From the NCBI RefSeq assembly GCF_006346315.1, contig NZ_VDMR01000001.1, positions 682,001 to 746,000 of the forward strand: a stretch of DNA of 64,000 nucleotides, written 5' to 3'. Every line of letters begins with the position of its first letter. Position 1 is the first letter of the stretch. A model generated the notes under the pieces. The model saw only the letters and a list, made by a program, of their open reading frames with translations. It made no database searches and was not told where the DNA came from. A program made the translations under genes and the position numbers. This stretch comes from Nocardioides litoris (GTDB lineage: Bacteria; Actinomycetota; Actinomycetes; Propionibacteriales; Nocardioidaceae). This document shows, one piece after another, positions 51,859 to 60,267 of this stretch.

Positions 51859-53145
51859 TCAGGGCTCCGCGCTGCGGTCGACGGTGTGCGTCGCGCCGGC
51901 GGGGGAGCGCCACGCGAACACGCCAGGTCTGAGTTGCTGGTAGGTCCAGGCCGAGTGGGTCTTGGCGCGATGGTGCGTCCGGCAGAGCCGGGCGAGGTTG
52001 CTGGACCTGGTCTCGCCGCCTGAGTCGTAGGCGCGGATGTGGTCACGGTCGGTGCGACGGCGGTTGCAGTAGGGGAACACGCAGCGCCGGTCGCGGAGGT
52101 CGACCTGCTCGGCCAGGCGCGGTGACGGCGTGTAGCCGCTGCTGGCGTGGTCGGCGGCGAGGTCGATGACGGGCCGGACATGGGCCTCGGCGGCCAGCCA
52201 GGCCGCGACCCGCTCAGCGAGGGCCTGAGCGGCGGCGGGGTCGCCGCCGGGGAGGTCGACGACCGGCTTGATGGTGACCGTCGTGCCGGGTGCGCGGCAC
52301 CATGCTGCGAGGTGCTCGGCCGTGATCGTGGTGCCAGCGGTCTCGATGAGGTCGGAGTCCGAGCGCAGGTGCGCGTAGACAGTCACGCCACGACCGGGAG
52401 GCATCTCGAGGTCGAGGACGAGCTGTGCGCGGGCGATCTCGCCCACCGCGAGGGCCCGACGGGCGTCCCAGGACTCCGTCGACCCGAGGTCGCCGAGCTG
52501 TGCCGCGACGCCGGCGACCGCTGTGTCGAGGTCGACCGCGTCGGCCAGGTCGAGCGTCCCCGTCACCTCGACCGTGCCGTCGATCGAGCGGACGTGGTCG
52601 AGGTGGACGTCGAACCGCCGGTGCTCCAACGCCGCCAACCGCCGGCGCTCCACCTCCTCGGGACAGTGCGCGGCCAGCGCGGAGGCGACGGTGCGCTCGA
52701 CCTGCGCGAACGTGCAGGAGTGCGCCGTCGGCGCCAGCGCCCGGTCCACCTCTGCCGCACCCGCGGGCGGGAGCTGCTGGGTCTGCTCAGCGATCCGGAA
52801 CGCCTTCCACACCGGCACCTCCAACCCGACGACCCGGGCCCACAGGCGGGGCAGGCGGTGGCGCAGCTCGAGCGCGTTGCCGACGTACGCAGCGCACGAG
52901 TCGGGGGAGCGGCCGAGGACGCAGGCCAGGTCGTGGGTGTCGAACTCGCTGACCCACGGACACCCCGGCCCGCCGAGCTGCAGACCGGGCGTCATGGTGT
53001 GGATCGACGCCTCGGCCTCGGACACCTCGTGAGCTGTGCACCAGTCGAGCACCGCGACCAGCTCGCTCACCTCCACACGCCGCTTCTCGCGGTGCGCATC
53101 GGCCACGGCGGCGAGGGCCGGTTCGAGGAGGCGGCTGCTGGTCAT
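51859..53145 (-). CDS. 13E12-family DUF222/HNH endonuclease
   Basis: 428 aa from the ATG at 53143-53145. The DUF222 domain fills the first two thirds, with LPRLWARVVGLEVPVWKAFR and RRALAVGEIARAQLVLDLEM as typical blocks. The C-terminal HNH module has DLRDRRCVFPYCNRRRTDRD-type zinc Cys pair, DHIRAYDSGGETRSSN and LCRTHHRAKTHSAWTYQQL. This family (REP13E12 in M. tuberculosis) is multicopy and mobile-like; the enzymes are predicted to nick DNA and are often inserted near repeats. Its neighbour is the repeat cluster, as expected. It is a lineage-specific insertion between metG/DUF3626 and the rpiB-nei2-tig backbone. Confidence 0.9.
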   Translation of the reverse strand: MTSSRLLEPALAAVADAHREKRRVEVSELVAVLDWCTAHEVSEAEASIHTMTPGLQLGGPGCPWVSEFDTHDLACVLGRSPDSCAAYVGNALELRHRLPRLWARVVGLEVPVWKAFRIAEQTQQLPPAGAAEVDRALAPTAHSCTFAQVERTVASALAAHCPEEVERRRLAALEHRRFDVHLDHVRSIDGTVEVTGTLDLADAVDLDTAVAGVAAQLGDLGSTESWDARRALAVGEIARAQLVLDLEMPPGRGVTVYAHLRSDSDLIETAGTTITAEHLAAWCRAPGTTVTIKPVVDLPGGDPAAAQALAERVAAWLAAEAHVRPVIDLAADHASSGYTPSPRLAEQVDLRDRRCVFPYCNRRRTDRDHIRAYDSGGETRSSNLARLCRTHHRAKTHSAWTYQQLRPGVFAWRSPAGATHTVDRSAEP

Positions 53146-53252
53146 GTGATCAGACTAGACGCGACCACCGACAATTATCGACGATGTGTTCGATGCCGTG
53201 GATCCTCCTCGACCCCCGGTAGGGGCCAGTGCGGGTGCTTCCTCGACGGCCG

Positions 53253-53522
53253 TCAGGGGACCTCGTGCTCGCCGACGTCGGCTGCGAGGATCGTGGCCTG
53301 CTGGTCGCCGGACGGCCCGGAGCCGCGGAAGGCCTCGAGCTCGGCCCGCGAGGCCCACCGCTCCAGGACGTTGACGCGGCCGGGATCGACGAGGTCGGCG
53401 CCGAGCGCGAAGTCGAGGCAGCCGGGGGCGGCGCGGGCGAGGCGGACGACCTCGACGCACCCGGCGAGGTAGGCGGTGCGAGCAGCGGGATCGACGAGGA
53501 GGTGGCCGGCGACGATGAGCAT
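53253..53522 (-). CDS. Antibiotic biosynthesis monooxygenase (ABM) domain protein
   Basis: 89 aa from the ATG at 53520-53522. One ferredoxin-like ABM domain: MLIVAGHLLVDPAARTAYLA, then the helix VVRLARAAPGCLDFALGADL, and the strand RVNVLERWASRAELEAFRGS. The pattern 'pGcl.f....d..dp..v.v.E.W.s..el..h' is typical of YgiN/ABM proteins that oxidise quinones or act on haem. It is small, cytosolic and dimeric by analogy. It is divergent from the alpha/beta hydrolase gene with 75 bases between starts and may share its promoter region. Downstream is the divergent HNH gene. Confidence 0.85.
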   Translation of the reverse strand: MLIVAGHLLVDPAARTAYLAGCVEVVRLARAAPGCLDFALGADLVDPGRVNVLERWASRAELEAFRGSGPSGDQQATILAADVGEHEVP

Positions 53523-53597
53523 GCCGGTCAGACTGCGGTGCTGGCCACGACTCATCGCCGAGTAGCGTCGCGGGCAGCCCCGAACCCGAGGAGAGCC

Positions 53598-54512
53598 GTG
53601 GGCCTCTACCCCGACGCCCGCGCCGCCGTCGCGGCGTCCGCCGACGACGTGCCGGTGCACGACCCCCGCTTCGACGTGGCCGCGGCGCGCGCCGAGGGGC
53701 GGGCGCAGGCGGCGCAGGAGCCGCGCGAGGACGTCGCAGAGGTGGCCGACGTCGACCTCGGCGGCGTCCCGTGCCGCCGCTACCGTCCCGCCGGCGCCCG
53801 TCCCGGCACGGTGGTCCACCTGCACGGGGGTGGCTTCGTGCTCAACGACGTCGAGGTGCACGACGCCGCGGCCCGGCGGCTGGCCGACCGGGCCGGCCGA
53901 GCCGTCGTCTCGGTCGACTACCGGCTCGCGCCCGAGCACCCCTACCCGGCTGCCGTCCACGACGTCGACGCGGTCGTCGCCGCGCTCGGGTCCGGCGAGC
54001 CGGTGGTCCTGCACGGCGACAGCGCGGGCGCCAACCTCGCCCTCGGGGCCGCGCTGCGGCACCCGGGCCGCTTCGTCGGCCTGGCGCTGACCTACCCGTT
54101 CCTCGACCCCGCCGCCGCGGGCGCCTCCCACCGCACCGAGACCGACGGCCTCGGCGCCGCGGAGGTCGCGTGGTACTGGCGCCAGTACGCCGGCGATGCG
54201 CCCGACCTCGCCGACCCCGACCTCGCGCCCCTCGCGGCGACCGACGAGGCGCTGGCCGGCCTGCCGACGACCCTGGTCGCCACCGCCGAGCACGACCCGG
54301 CGCGCGACGAGGGCGAGCTGCTGGCGGCCCGGCTGGCCGAGGCCGGGGTGCGGGTGAGCGCGACGAGGTGGCTCGGGCAGCCCCACGGCTTCTGGCGCCA
54401 CCCCCGGGCGTACGCCGCCTCGGCGCCCCTCACCGGGCTGCTGGCGGCCTTCCTCGACGACGCCCTGGCCGGTGCCCCGGTGAGCCTCGAGCCCGGCGCT
54501 CAACCCTCGTAG
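53598..54512 (+). CDS. Alpha/beta hydrolase, HSL/GDXG-type esterase
   Basis: 304 aa from the GTG at 53598, with GAGGAGAG upstream. Hormone-sensitive-lipase branch: oxyanion motif VVHLHGGGFVLNDVEVHD with HGGG, nucleophile elbow VLHGDSAGANLALGAALR (GDSAG), Asp in ATAEHDPARDEGE and His in LGQPHGFWRHP. It should hydrolyse short acyl esters in the cytosol. M. tuberculosis lipP (Rv2463) sits between nei2 and tig, but that is a beta-lactamase-type esterase, so this gene is not its equivalent. It runs into the opposite-strand lipoprotein gene with a 13-base overlap of the ends. Confidence 0.9.
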   Translation: MGLYPDARAAVAASADDVPVHDPRFDVAAARAEGRAQAAQEPREDVAEVADVDLGGVPCRRYRPAGARPGTVVHLHGGGFVLNDVEVHDAAARRLADRAGRAVVSVDYRLAPEHPYPAAVHDVDAVVAALGSGEPVVLHGDSAGANLALGAALRHPGRFVGLALTYPFLDPAAAGASHRTETDGLGAAEVAWYWRQYAGDAPDLADPDLAPLAATDEALAGLPTTLVATAEHDPARDEGELLAARLAEAGVRVSATRWLGQPHGFWRHPRAYAASAPLTGLLAAFLDDALAGAPVSLEPGAQPS

Positions 54513-55822
54513 AGGCTCTCGACCAGGTCGAAGGACTCGCGCGCCAGCTCGTCGGGCACCAGGCCGTAGACCTCGCGCAGGACGGCGCGCACGCGGCCCT
54601 GGCCGTAGGGCTGGTCGGCGCGCTCGAAGGCGTCCATGAGGTCGTAGAAGCGGTCGAGCCCGTAGGTCTGCACGAGGTGCTCGACGCAGGCCTCGGCGAG
54701 CAGGTAGTCCAGGGACGGCTGGTCGCCCCACCGCGACTGCGGGGTGAGCTCGACCGGCCGCGCGGCCAGCTCGTCGCGCAGGTCGTCGGTGGTGGCCACG
54801 GAGGTGGCGAGGAGGCCGGGGTAGTAGGCGACGTACTCGGCGATGCCCTCGGCGACCCACAGCGGCAACGAGCGGCCGTACCCGTCGAGGAGGAAGTGCA
54901 CGAGCTCGTGGCGCATGGTGCGGTCGCTGTCGACGAGCAGGTCGACGTCGTCGGGGTTGGCCTTGACCACCCCGACCGCGACCCCGCGGGAGCGCTCGCC
55001 GAGGCGGGTGCGCGACAACGCGTCGTAGGAGATCGCGGCCGCCTCCTCGGCGGACCCCTTGGCCACGGGGACGGCCTCGCCGTTGGTGGTGGCGTCGAGC
55101 AGCAGCGAGCGGTCCTCGGGCTGGCCGAGCACCTCGGCGACGTCGTCGAGGGCGGACCGGGCGGTGTCGAGGACGGCCTCGGGCCCGACGTCGGCGCCCT
55201 GATCGGTCAGCACCAGCACCCGGTCGTCGCGCGCGACCTCGAGCCGTCCGCCGTACCAGGGCCGGGTGCCGGGGAGTGCCCGCTCGGCACCGACCAGCCA
55301 CTGCCCGTCGCGGTCGACGAAGGTGACGCCGACCTCGTTGGAGACCGGCTTGTCGGTGATGCCCGCGAGCTGCACGTGCTCCCACACCACCGGCCGCAAG
55401 GTGCGGTCGTCGCCGCGGACGTCGGCCGGGGGCCGGACGGTCCGGGTGAGGCCGAAGGCGAGGCGGTCGACCGGGAGCCGCTGGAGGTTGTCGAAGTAGG
55501 CCAGCTGGCTGCGCCGCAGCCGCTTGGCGCCCGGGTCGAGGGTCGCCAGGAACCCCGCGCGGTCGCCGGTGCGCAGCGTCCGGGCCCGCCGGTCGAGCAG
55601 TGCCTCGATGGCGTCGACGTCGGACTCGGTGATCGCGTCGGGGTCGGCCACCGACGTCGGCGGCTCGTCGGGCCCGCCGAGGGCACCGAGGCCGTCGACG
55701 ACCGAGCAGCCGGAGGCGAGCGTCGTCGCGGACCCCAGCACGAGCAGCGCGGCCAGCCTGGCCAGCCCGGCCGGCACCGTCGCGGCGCGTCGCCACGGCC
55801 CCCGAGGTGTCTGCACGCGCAC
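54500..55822 (-). CDS. Lipoprotein with HExxH (gluzincin-type) metallopeptidase motif
   Basis: 440 aa from the ATG at 55820-55822. Lipobox in TTLASGC puts the lipidated Cys at about 39. The outer domain begins with a helical region (SDVDAIEALLDRRARTLRTG, then LDPGAKRLRRSQLAYFDNLQ) like a NTF2-fold tether. The C-terminal half has DRTMRHELVHFLLDGYGRSL, an HExxH zinc motif, and WVAEGIAEYVAYYPG about 20 residues later supplying the third ligand Glu, as in the gluzincins. It is likely a surface zinc peptidase or a degraded relative, substrate unknown. The hydrophobic GLLATSVATT near the motif is part of the fold. Next to rpiB but divergent. Confidence 0.85.
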   Translation of the reverse strand: MRVQTPRGPWRRAATVPAGLARLAALLVLGSATTLASGCSVVDGLGALGGPDEPPTSVADPDAITESDVDAIEALLDRRARTLRTGDRAGFLATLDPGAKRLRRSQLAYFDNLQRLPVDRLAFGLTRTVRPPADVRGDDRTLRPVVWEHVQLAGITDKPVSNEVGVTFVDRDGQWLVGAERALPGTRPWYGGRLEVARDDRVLVLTDQGADVGPEAVLDTARSALDDVAEVLGQPEDRSLLLDATTNGEAVPVAKGSAEEAAAISYDALSRTRLGERSRGVAVGVVKANPDDVDLLVDSDRTMRHELVHFLLDGYGRSLPLWVAEGIAEYVAYYPGLLATSVATTDDLRDELAARPVELTPQSRWGDQPSLDYLLAEACVEHLVQTYGLDRFYDLMDAFERADQPYGQGRVRAVLREVYGLVPDELARESFDLVESLYEG

Positions 55823-55872
55823 AGGGTAGGTGGCCCGAGGCCTGCCGGAGACGTTCTGCCAGACTCGCCGCC

Positions 55873-56385
55873 ATGCGCGTGCACCTGGGCAGCGACCACG
55901 CCGGCCTCGAGCTCAAGGACCACCTCGCCCGCTGGCTCCTCGACCACGGCTACGAGCCGGTCGACCACGGCCCGTTCGTCCACGACGCCCTCGACGACTA
56001 CCCCGTCTTCTGCCTCCGCGCGGCCGAGGCCGTGGTGCGCGAGCAGGCCGAGGGCCGCGACAGCCTGGGCGTCGTGATCGGCGGGTCCGGCAACGGCGAG
56101 CAGATCGCGGCCAACAAGGTCGAGGGCGTCCGCTCCGCGCTGGCCTGGTCGGAGGAGACCGCCGCGCTGGCCCGCCAGCACAACGACGCCAACGTCGTCT
56201 CGGTCGGCGGCCGGATGCACCCGATCGACGACATGGTCCGGTTCGTCGAGGTCTTCCTGACCACCGACTTCAGCGGCGACGAGCGGCACGTGCGCCGCAT
56301 CGGCCAGCTCTCGACGTACGAGACGGGCGGGGGTCTGCCCCCGCTGCCCGACTCCGCCCGCGTGCCGCAGAACCCCGACGCCTGA
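55873..56385 (+). CDS. rpiB: Ribose-5-phosphate isomerase B
   Basis: 170 aa from the ATG at 55873. LacAB_rpiB fold: MRVHLGSDHAGLELKDHLAR, the phosphate-binding loop VIGGSGNGEQIAANKVEGVR with the catalytic Glu of the actinobacterial type (GGSGNGE rather than the Cys of other RpiB), and ARQHNDANVVSVGGRMHPID. It interconverts ribose-5-phosphate and ribulose-5-phosphate in the pentose phosphate pathway. The extra C-terminal tail (LSTYETGGGLPPLPDSA) is typical. It is followed after 16 bases by nei2; the M. tuberculosis neighbours Rv2465c-Rv2464c are the same pair. Confidence 0.96.
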   Translation: MRVHLGSDHAGLELKDHLARWLLDHGYEPVDHGPFVHDALDDYPVFCLRAAEAVVREQAEGRDSLGVVIGGSGNGEQIAANKVEGVRSALAWSEETAALARQHNDANVVSVGGRMHPIDDMVRFVEVFLTTDFSGDERHVRRIGQLSTYETGGGLPPLPDSARVPQNPDA

Positions 56386-56401
56386 CCGCGGAGCGCCCGC
56401 G

Positions 56402-57256
56402 ATGCCCGAGGGCCACACCCTCCACCGCCTGGCCCGTGACCTCACCGTCGCCTTCGGCGGCAGCGCGGTCGCGATCAGCAGCCCGCAGGGCCGGTTCGCC
56501 GACGGCGCCGCCCAGCTCGACGGCTCGGTGCTCGAGGACGCCGAGGCCTGGGGCAAGCAGCTGTTCGTCCGGTTCGGCGGCGACCGCTTCGTGCACGTGC
56601 ACCTCGGCCTCATCGGCACCTTCGCCGTGCACCGCGACGTCGACGCCGTGCCCGACCCGGTCGGCGCCGTCCGGCTGCGCATCGCCCGGCCCGCCGGACC
56701 GACCGGCCCCGCGGCGTACGCCGACCTGCGCGGCGCCATCACCTGCGCACTCGTCACCGCCGCCGAGCGCGACGCCGTCGTGGCCCGCTCCGGGCCCGAC
56801 CCGCTGCGCCCCGACGCCGACCCGGGCCGGGCCTGGGACCGCATCCGGCGCAGCCGCAAGCCCATCGGTGCGCTGCTCATGGACCAGCGCGTCCTGGCCG
56901 GCGTCGGCAACGTCTACCGCGCCGAGCTGCTCTTCCGGCACCGCCTGCACCCGCTGCGCCCCGGCAGCACCCTGCGGGTCTCGCAGTGGCAGACGATGTG
57001 GGACGACCTGGTCGAGCTGATGGCCGACGGCGTGCTCACCGGCCGCATCGACACCGTGCGCCCCGAGCACACCCCCGAGGCCATGGGGCGCGAGGCCCGC
57101 CGCGACGACCACGGCGGCGAGGTGTACGTCTACCGGCGCACCGGCCAGCCGTGCCACGTGTGCGGCCGCACGGTCCGCACCGCCGAGCTCGAGGGACGCA
57201 ACCTGTTCTGGTGCTCGCGCTGCCAGCCCGTGTTCCGCTCGCGCGCCGTAGGGTGA
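56402..57256 (+). CDS. nei2: Endonuclease VIII-like DNA glycosylase (Nei2/Fpg family)
   Basis: 284 aa from the ATG at 56402. Fpg/Nei family: MPEGHTLHRLARDL gives Pro2 and Glu3 as catalytic residues, SRKPIGALLMDQRVLAGVGN and VYRAELLFRHRLHPLRPGS form the helix-two-turn-helix, and the zinc finger is CHVCGRTV...FWCSRCQPVFRSR. The MPEGH start with His5 is the Nei2 type, favouring oxidised pyrimidines. It excises damaged bases with an AP-lyase step in base-excision repair. Length is normal. It forms a likely operon with rpiB, and 34 bases later a PP2C gene starts. Confidence 0.94.
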   Translation: MPEGHTLHRLARDLTVAFGGSAVAISSPQGRFADGAAQLDGSVLEDAEAWGKQLFVRFGGDRFVHVHLGLIGTFAVHRDVDAVPDPVGAVRLRIARPAGPTGPAAYADLRGAITCALVTAAERDAVVARSGPDPLRPDADPGRAWDRIRRSRKPIGALLMDQRVLAGVGNVYRAELLFRHRLHPLRPGSTLRVSQWQTMWDDLVELMADGVLTGRIDTVRPEHTPEAMGREARRDDHGGEVYVYRRTGQPCHVCGRTVRTAELEGRNLFWCSRCQPVFRSRAVG

Positions 57257-57290
57257 CCCTCGCTCCCCCCGACCACCCCCGAGGTCTTCT

Positions 57291-58397
57291 GTGACCAGCG
57301 CTCCCCAGCCGCTGCCGCGCGCGCCGCGCACCCCGCCGCTGCAGCGCGCCCTGACCCGGGTCCGGCGACCGCTGGAGTCGCTCGAGACGCGGGTGGCGAT
57401 CGGCCTGGCGGTGTTCTCGGTGACCGTGGCCGTGCTCGTCTCCTACTACCCCGACCGCACGCCGTTCACGACGCTCGTGCTGCCGGTCGTGCTCGGCAGC
57501 ATCCTGCTCGGGCCCCGCACCCTGCCCTGGTTCGTGGTGCTCAGCGTCGCGCTGCTCAGCTACTGCCTGACCCAGCAGGACCAGATCACCCCGCGCACGG
57601 TCGGCGCCGCCGCCGTGCAGTACGCCGTCGCGCTGGTCGTCCTGGCCAGCAGCTTCCGCCGCACGCGGCTCGGCGTCGCCGGGCTGCGGGGCGAGACGAT
57701 GTTCGTCGACCTGCGCGACCGGATCCTGCGGCAGGGCACGCTGCCCGACCTGCCGGAGCCGTGGCTGGTCGAGTCGTCGCTGCGCTCGGCCGGCGGCACG
57801 GCGTTCGCCGGTGACTTCGTGGTCGCGGCCCGCAGCCCCGACCGGACCACGCTGCAGGTCGGGCTCGTCGACGTCTCGGGCAAGGGGGAGGAGGCCGGCA
57901 CCCGGGCGCTGCTGCTCTCCGGCGCCTTCGGCGGCCTCCTCGGTGCGGTGCCGCCCGCGGAGTTCCTGCCCGCCTGCAACACCTACCTCATGCGTCAGGA
58001 CTGGGAGGAGGGGTTCGCCACCGCCGCCCACCTGTGGCTCGACCTCGTCGGGGGGCGCTTCGAGGTCCGCACGGCCGGCCACCCGCCGGTGGTGCTGCGC
58101 ACGGCCGGCGACGGGCAGTGGCGCCGGCTCGACAGCGGCGGCCCGGTCATCGGCCTGGTCGACGAGGTCGACTACCACCACGCCGAGGGCGTCCTGGGGG
58201 CCGGCGACGCGCTGCTGCTCTACACCGACGGCATGGTCGAGGAGCCGCGGCACGACATCGAGGTCGGCATCGACCGGCTGGTGGGGGAGGCCGAGGCGGC
58301 CCTGCTGCGCGGGCCGGAGGGCACGGCCGAACAACTGACCACGCTGGTCGGTTCGCGCAACGACGACCGCGCCGTCGTGCTGGTGCACCGGCGCTGA
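57291..58397 (+). CDS. Membrane PP2C-type (SpoIIE) serine phosphatase
   Basis: 368 aa from the GTG at 57291. N-terminal membrane part with several helices (VAIGLAVFSVTVAVLVSYYP, TLVLPVVLGSILLGPRTLPW, FVVLSVALLSYCLTQ). The cytoplasmic SpoIIE/RsbU phosphatase starts at about 150: AGGTAFAGDFVVAARSPDRT with the first metal Asp, VGLVDVSGKGEEAGTRALLL with Asp-Gly-type metal ligands, TAGHPPVVLRTAGDGQWRRL, and LLLYTDGMVEEPRH. Such phosphatases dephosphorylate anti-anti-sigma factors and switch on stress or differentiation sigma factors. No RsbV/W-type partner is nearby. Following the nei2 gene by 34 bases, it may be in that transcript. Confidence 0.9.
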   Translation: MTSAPQPLPRAPRTPPLQRALTRVRRPLESLETRVAIGLAVFSVTVAVLVSYYPDRTPFTTLVLPVVLGSILLGPRTLPWFVVLSVALLSYCLTQQDQITPRTVGAAAVQYAVALVVLASSFRRTRLGVAGLRGETMFVDLRDRILRQGTLPDLPEPWLVESSLRSAGGTAFAGDFVVAARSPDRTTLQVGLVDVSGKGEEAGTRALLLSGAFGGLLGAVPPAEFLPACNTYLMRQDWEEGFATAAHLWLDLVGGRFEVRTAGHPPVVLRTAGDGQWRRLDSGGPVIGLVDEVDYHHAEGVLGAGDALLLYTDGMVEEPRHDIEVGIDRLVGEAEAALLRGPEGTAEQLTTLVGSRNDDRAVVLVHRR

Positions 58398-58472
58398 CCG
58401 CTCACGAGGCGTTTGGCCCTGGCCACCGCCCCTGTGGGAGACTCCCGGGTGGTGCGGGCCTGGCCCGTGCAC

Positions 58473-58546
58473 GCGGATGTAGCTCAATGGTAGAGCCCCA
58501 GTCTTCCAAACTGGCCACGCGGGTTCGATTCCCGTCATCCGCTCCA
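58473..58546 (+). tRNA. tRNA-Gly (anticodon UCC)
   Basis: Acceptor GCGGATG pairs with CATCCGC, discriminator T at 58543, and CCA is encoded at 58544-58546. The anticodon stem CCAGT/ACTGG holds loop CTTCCAA, anticodon TCC. D arm AGCTCAATGGTAGAGC and T arm GGTTCGATTCC are canonical. Confidence 0.95.
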
Positions 58547-58593
58547 GGCAGGCCCCGCGGTGCACCCGACGCCGCGCGCAGGGGGCTGCTTGG

Positions 58594-58666
58594 CGGGGCG
58601 TAGCGTAGTGGCTAGCGCGCCTGCTTTGGGAGCAGGAGATCGCAGGTTCGAGTCCTGTCGCCCCGA
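58594..58666 (+). tRNA. tRNA-Pro (anticodon UGG)
   Basis: Acceptor CGGGGCG pairs with CGCCCCG, discriminator A at 58666. The anticodon stem CCTGC/GCAGG holds loop TTTGGGA, anticodon TGG. D arm TAGCGTAGTGGCTAGCGC and T arm GGTTCGAGTCC are normal. CCA is not encoded (ACCG follows). It is 48 bases downstream of tRNA-Gly and could share its transcript. Confidence 0.95.
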
Positions 58667-58733
58667 CCGTCCGCCCGACAGATCGAACGACACCCACCGG
58701 CCACCGGCGTGGCCACGCTGAAGGAGAACACCT

Positions 58734-60203
58734 GTGAAGAGCGCCGTCGAGACGCTGAGCCCCACCCGGGTCAAGCTCACCGTCGAGGTTCCCTTCGACG
58801 AGCTCAAGCCGAGCCTCGATGCGGCCTACCAGCAGATCGCCAAGCAGATCAACGTGCCCGGCTTCCGCCGCGGCAAGGTGCCCCCGATGGTCATCGACCG
58901 CCAGGTCGGGCGCGGCGCCGTCCTCGAGCAGGCGATCAACGACACCCTGCCGACCAAGTACCGCGAGGCCCTCGAGGCCAACGACCTGACCCCGATCGCA
59001 CAGCCCGAGATCGACGGCCTCGAGATCGGCGACGACGAGGGCTTCGGGTTCACCGTCGAGGTCGACGTCAAGCCGGAGATCGAGCTGCCGTCGTACGAGG
59101 GGCTGACCGCCGAGGTCGCCGACGTCGAGATCACCGACGCCGACGTCGACGAGCAGGTCGAGGCGCTGCGCGAGCGGTTCGCGACGCTCAACGACGTCGA
59201 GCGCCCCGCCGCCGACGGTGACTTCGTCGTCATCGACCTCAAGGCCACCCAGGACGGCGAGGTCGTCGACGGGGCCGAGGTCACCGGCATGTCCTACAAG
59301 GTCGGCCGCGGCGGCATGATCGAGGGCCTCGACGAGGCGCTCGTCGGCCTCTCGGCCGGCGACGACACCACCTTCGACAGCGAGCTGGTCGGCGGCGACC
59401 TCGTCGGCCAGGCCGTCCAGGTCAACGTCACCGTCACCCAGGTCCAGGAGCAGGAGCTCCCCGAGCTCGACGACGAGTTCGCCCAGATGGCCTCGGAGTT
59501 CGACACCATCGAGGACCTCGTCGCCGACGTGCGCGAGCGCCTGGGCCGCGGCAAGCGGCTCGAGCAGGCCGCCGAGGCCCGCGACGCCGTCCTGGAGTCG
59601 CTGCTCGACAAGGTCGAGGTCCCGCTGCCCGAGTCGATGGTCGCCGAGGAGCTCACCGCCCGTCGCCAGAACGTCGAGCAGCAGCTCGCCATGGCCGGCA
59701 TCACGATGGAGAAGTACCTCGAGGACGAGGAGCAGACCGTCGAGGAGTTCGAGGCCGACCTCGAGCGCCGCGTCCGCGACGCCGTCGCCGCGCAGTTCCT
59801 CCTCGACGAGATCGCCAAGAAGGAGGAGTTCGGCATCGACCAGGCCGAGCTCTCCCAGCACCTCGTCCGGCGCGCCCAGCAGTCCGGCCAGGACCCGCAG
59901 GAGTTCGCCAACCACATGTTCGAGCACAACCACATCCCCGACCTCGTGCAGGAGATCCTGCGCGGCAAGGCGCTGGCGGTCGTGGTCGAGTCGGCGACGG
60001 TCACCGACGCCTCCGGCAACGTGGTCGAGCTGAAGAACCTTCGCCCCGACGGCACCATCGGTGAGCCCGAGGACGAGGCCGCCGAGGCCGCCACCGACGA
60101 GCCCACCGACGAGCCCACCGACGAGGCCACCGACGAGGCCACCGACGAGGCCACCGACGAGGCTGCCGACGAGGCTGCCGACGAGGGCACCGAGAAGGAC
60201 TGA
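58734..60203 (+). CDS. tig: Trigger factor, ribosome-associated chaperone
   Basis: 489 aa from the GTG at 58734, with GAAGGAG upstream. Ribosome-binding head has NVPGFRRGKVPPMVIDRQVG (the GFRxGKxP signature at about 42-50), then the PPIase domain (DFVVIDLKATQDGEVVDGAE) and the helical C-terminal arms (EQAAEARDAVLESLLDKV). It catches nascent chains at the ribosome exit and isomerises prolyl bonds. The unusual feature is the tail of about 40 residues made of degenerate EATD/EPTD and EAAD repeats (60080-60195), which is acidic and longer than in E. coli Tig. Its place beside tRNA genes and rpiB-nei2 follows the M. tuberculosis order. Confidence 0.97.
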   Translation: MKSAVETLSPTRVKLTVEVPFDELKPSLDAAYQQIAKQINVPGFRRGKVPPMVIDRQVGRGAVLEQAINDTLPTKYREALEANDLTPIAQPEIDGLEIGDDEGFGFTVEVDVKPEIELPSYEGLTAEVADVEITDADVDEQVEALRERFATLNDVERPAADGDFVVIDLKATQDGEVVDGAEVTGMSYKVGRGGMIEGLDEALVGLSAGDDTTFDSELVGGDLVGQAVQVNVTVTQVQEQELPELDDEFAQMASEFDTIEDLVADVRERLGRGKRLEQAAEARDAVLESLLDKVEVPLPESMVAEELTARRQNVEQQLAMAGITMEKYLEDEEQTVEEFEADLERRVRDAVAAQFLLDEIAKKEEFGIDQAELSQHLVRRAQQSGQDPQEFANHMFEHNHIPDLVQEILRGKALAVVVESATVTDASGNVVELKNLRPDGTIGEPEDEAAEAATDEPTDEPTDEATDEATDEATDEAADEAADEGTEKD

Positions 60204-60211
60204 GGCCACGA

Positions 60212-60241
60212 GGCCCGGTCGTCGTGCGCGGCGGCCGGGCC
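60212..60241. terminator. Hairpin terminator after tig
   Basis: GGCCCGG (60212-60218) pairs with CCGGGCC (60235-60241) around a 16-base loop that contains further complementarity, starting eight bases after the tig stop. It lies in the gap before the kinase gene. Confidence 0.5.
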
Positions 60242-60267
60242 CCGTCGTCATCTCCTAGGCTGACGCC

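Noticed and set aside
57036..60251. A reverse-strand open frame of about 1070 codons across nei2, the PP2C gene, two tRNAs and tig
   Set aside because: It crosses two tRNA genes and is a Gly/Val/Leu-rich low-complexity shadow of trustworthy forward genes; high GC leaves antisense frames free of stops.
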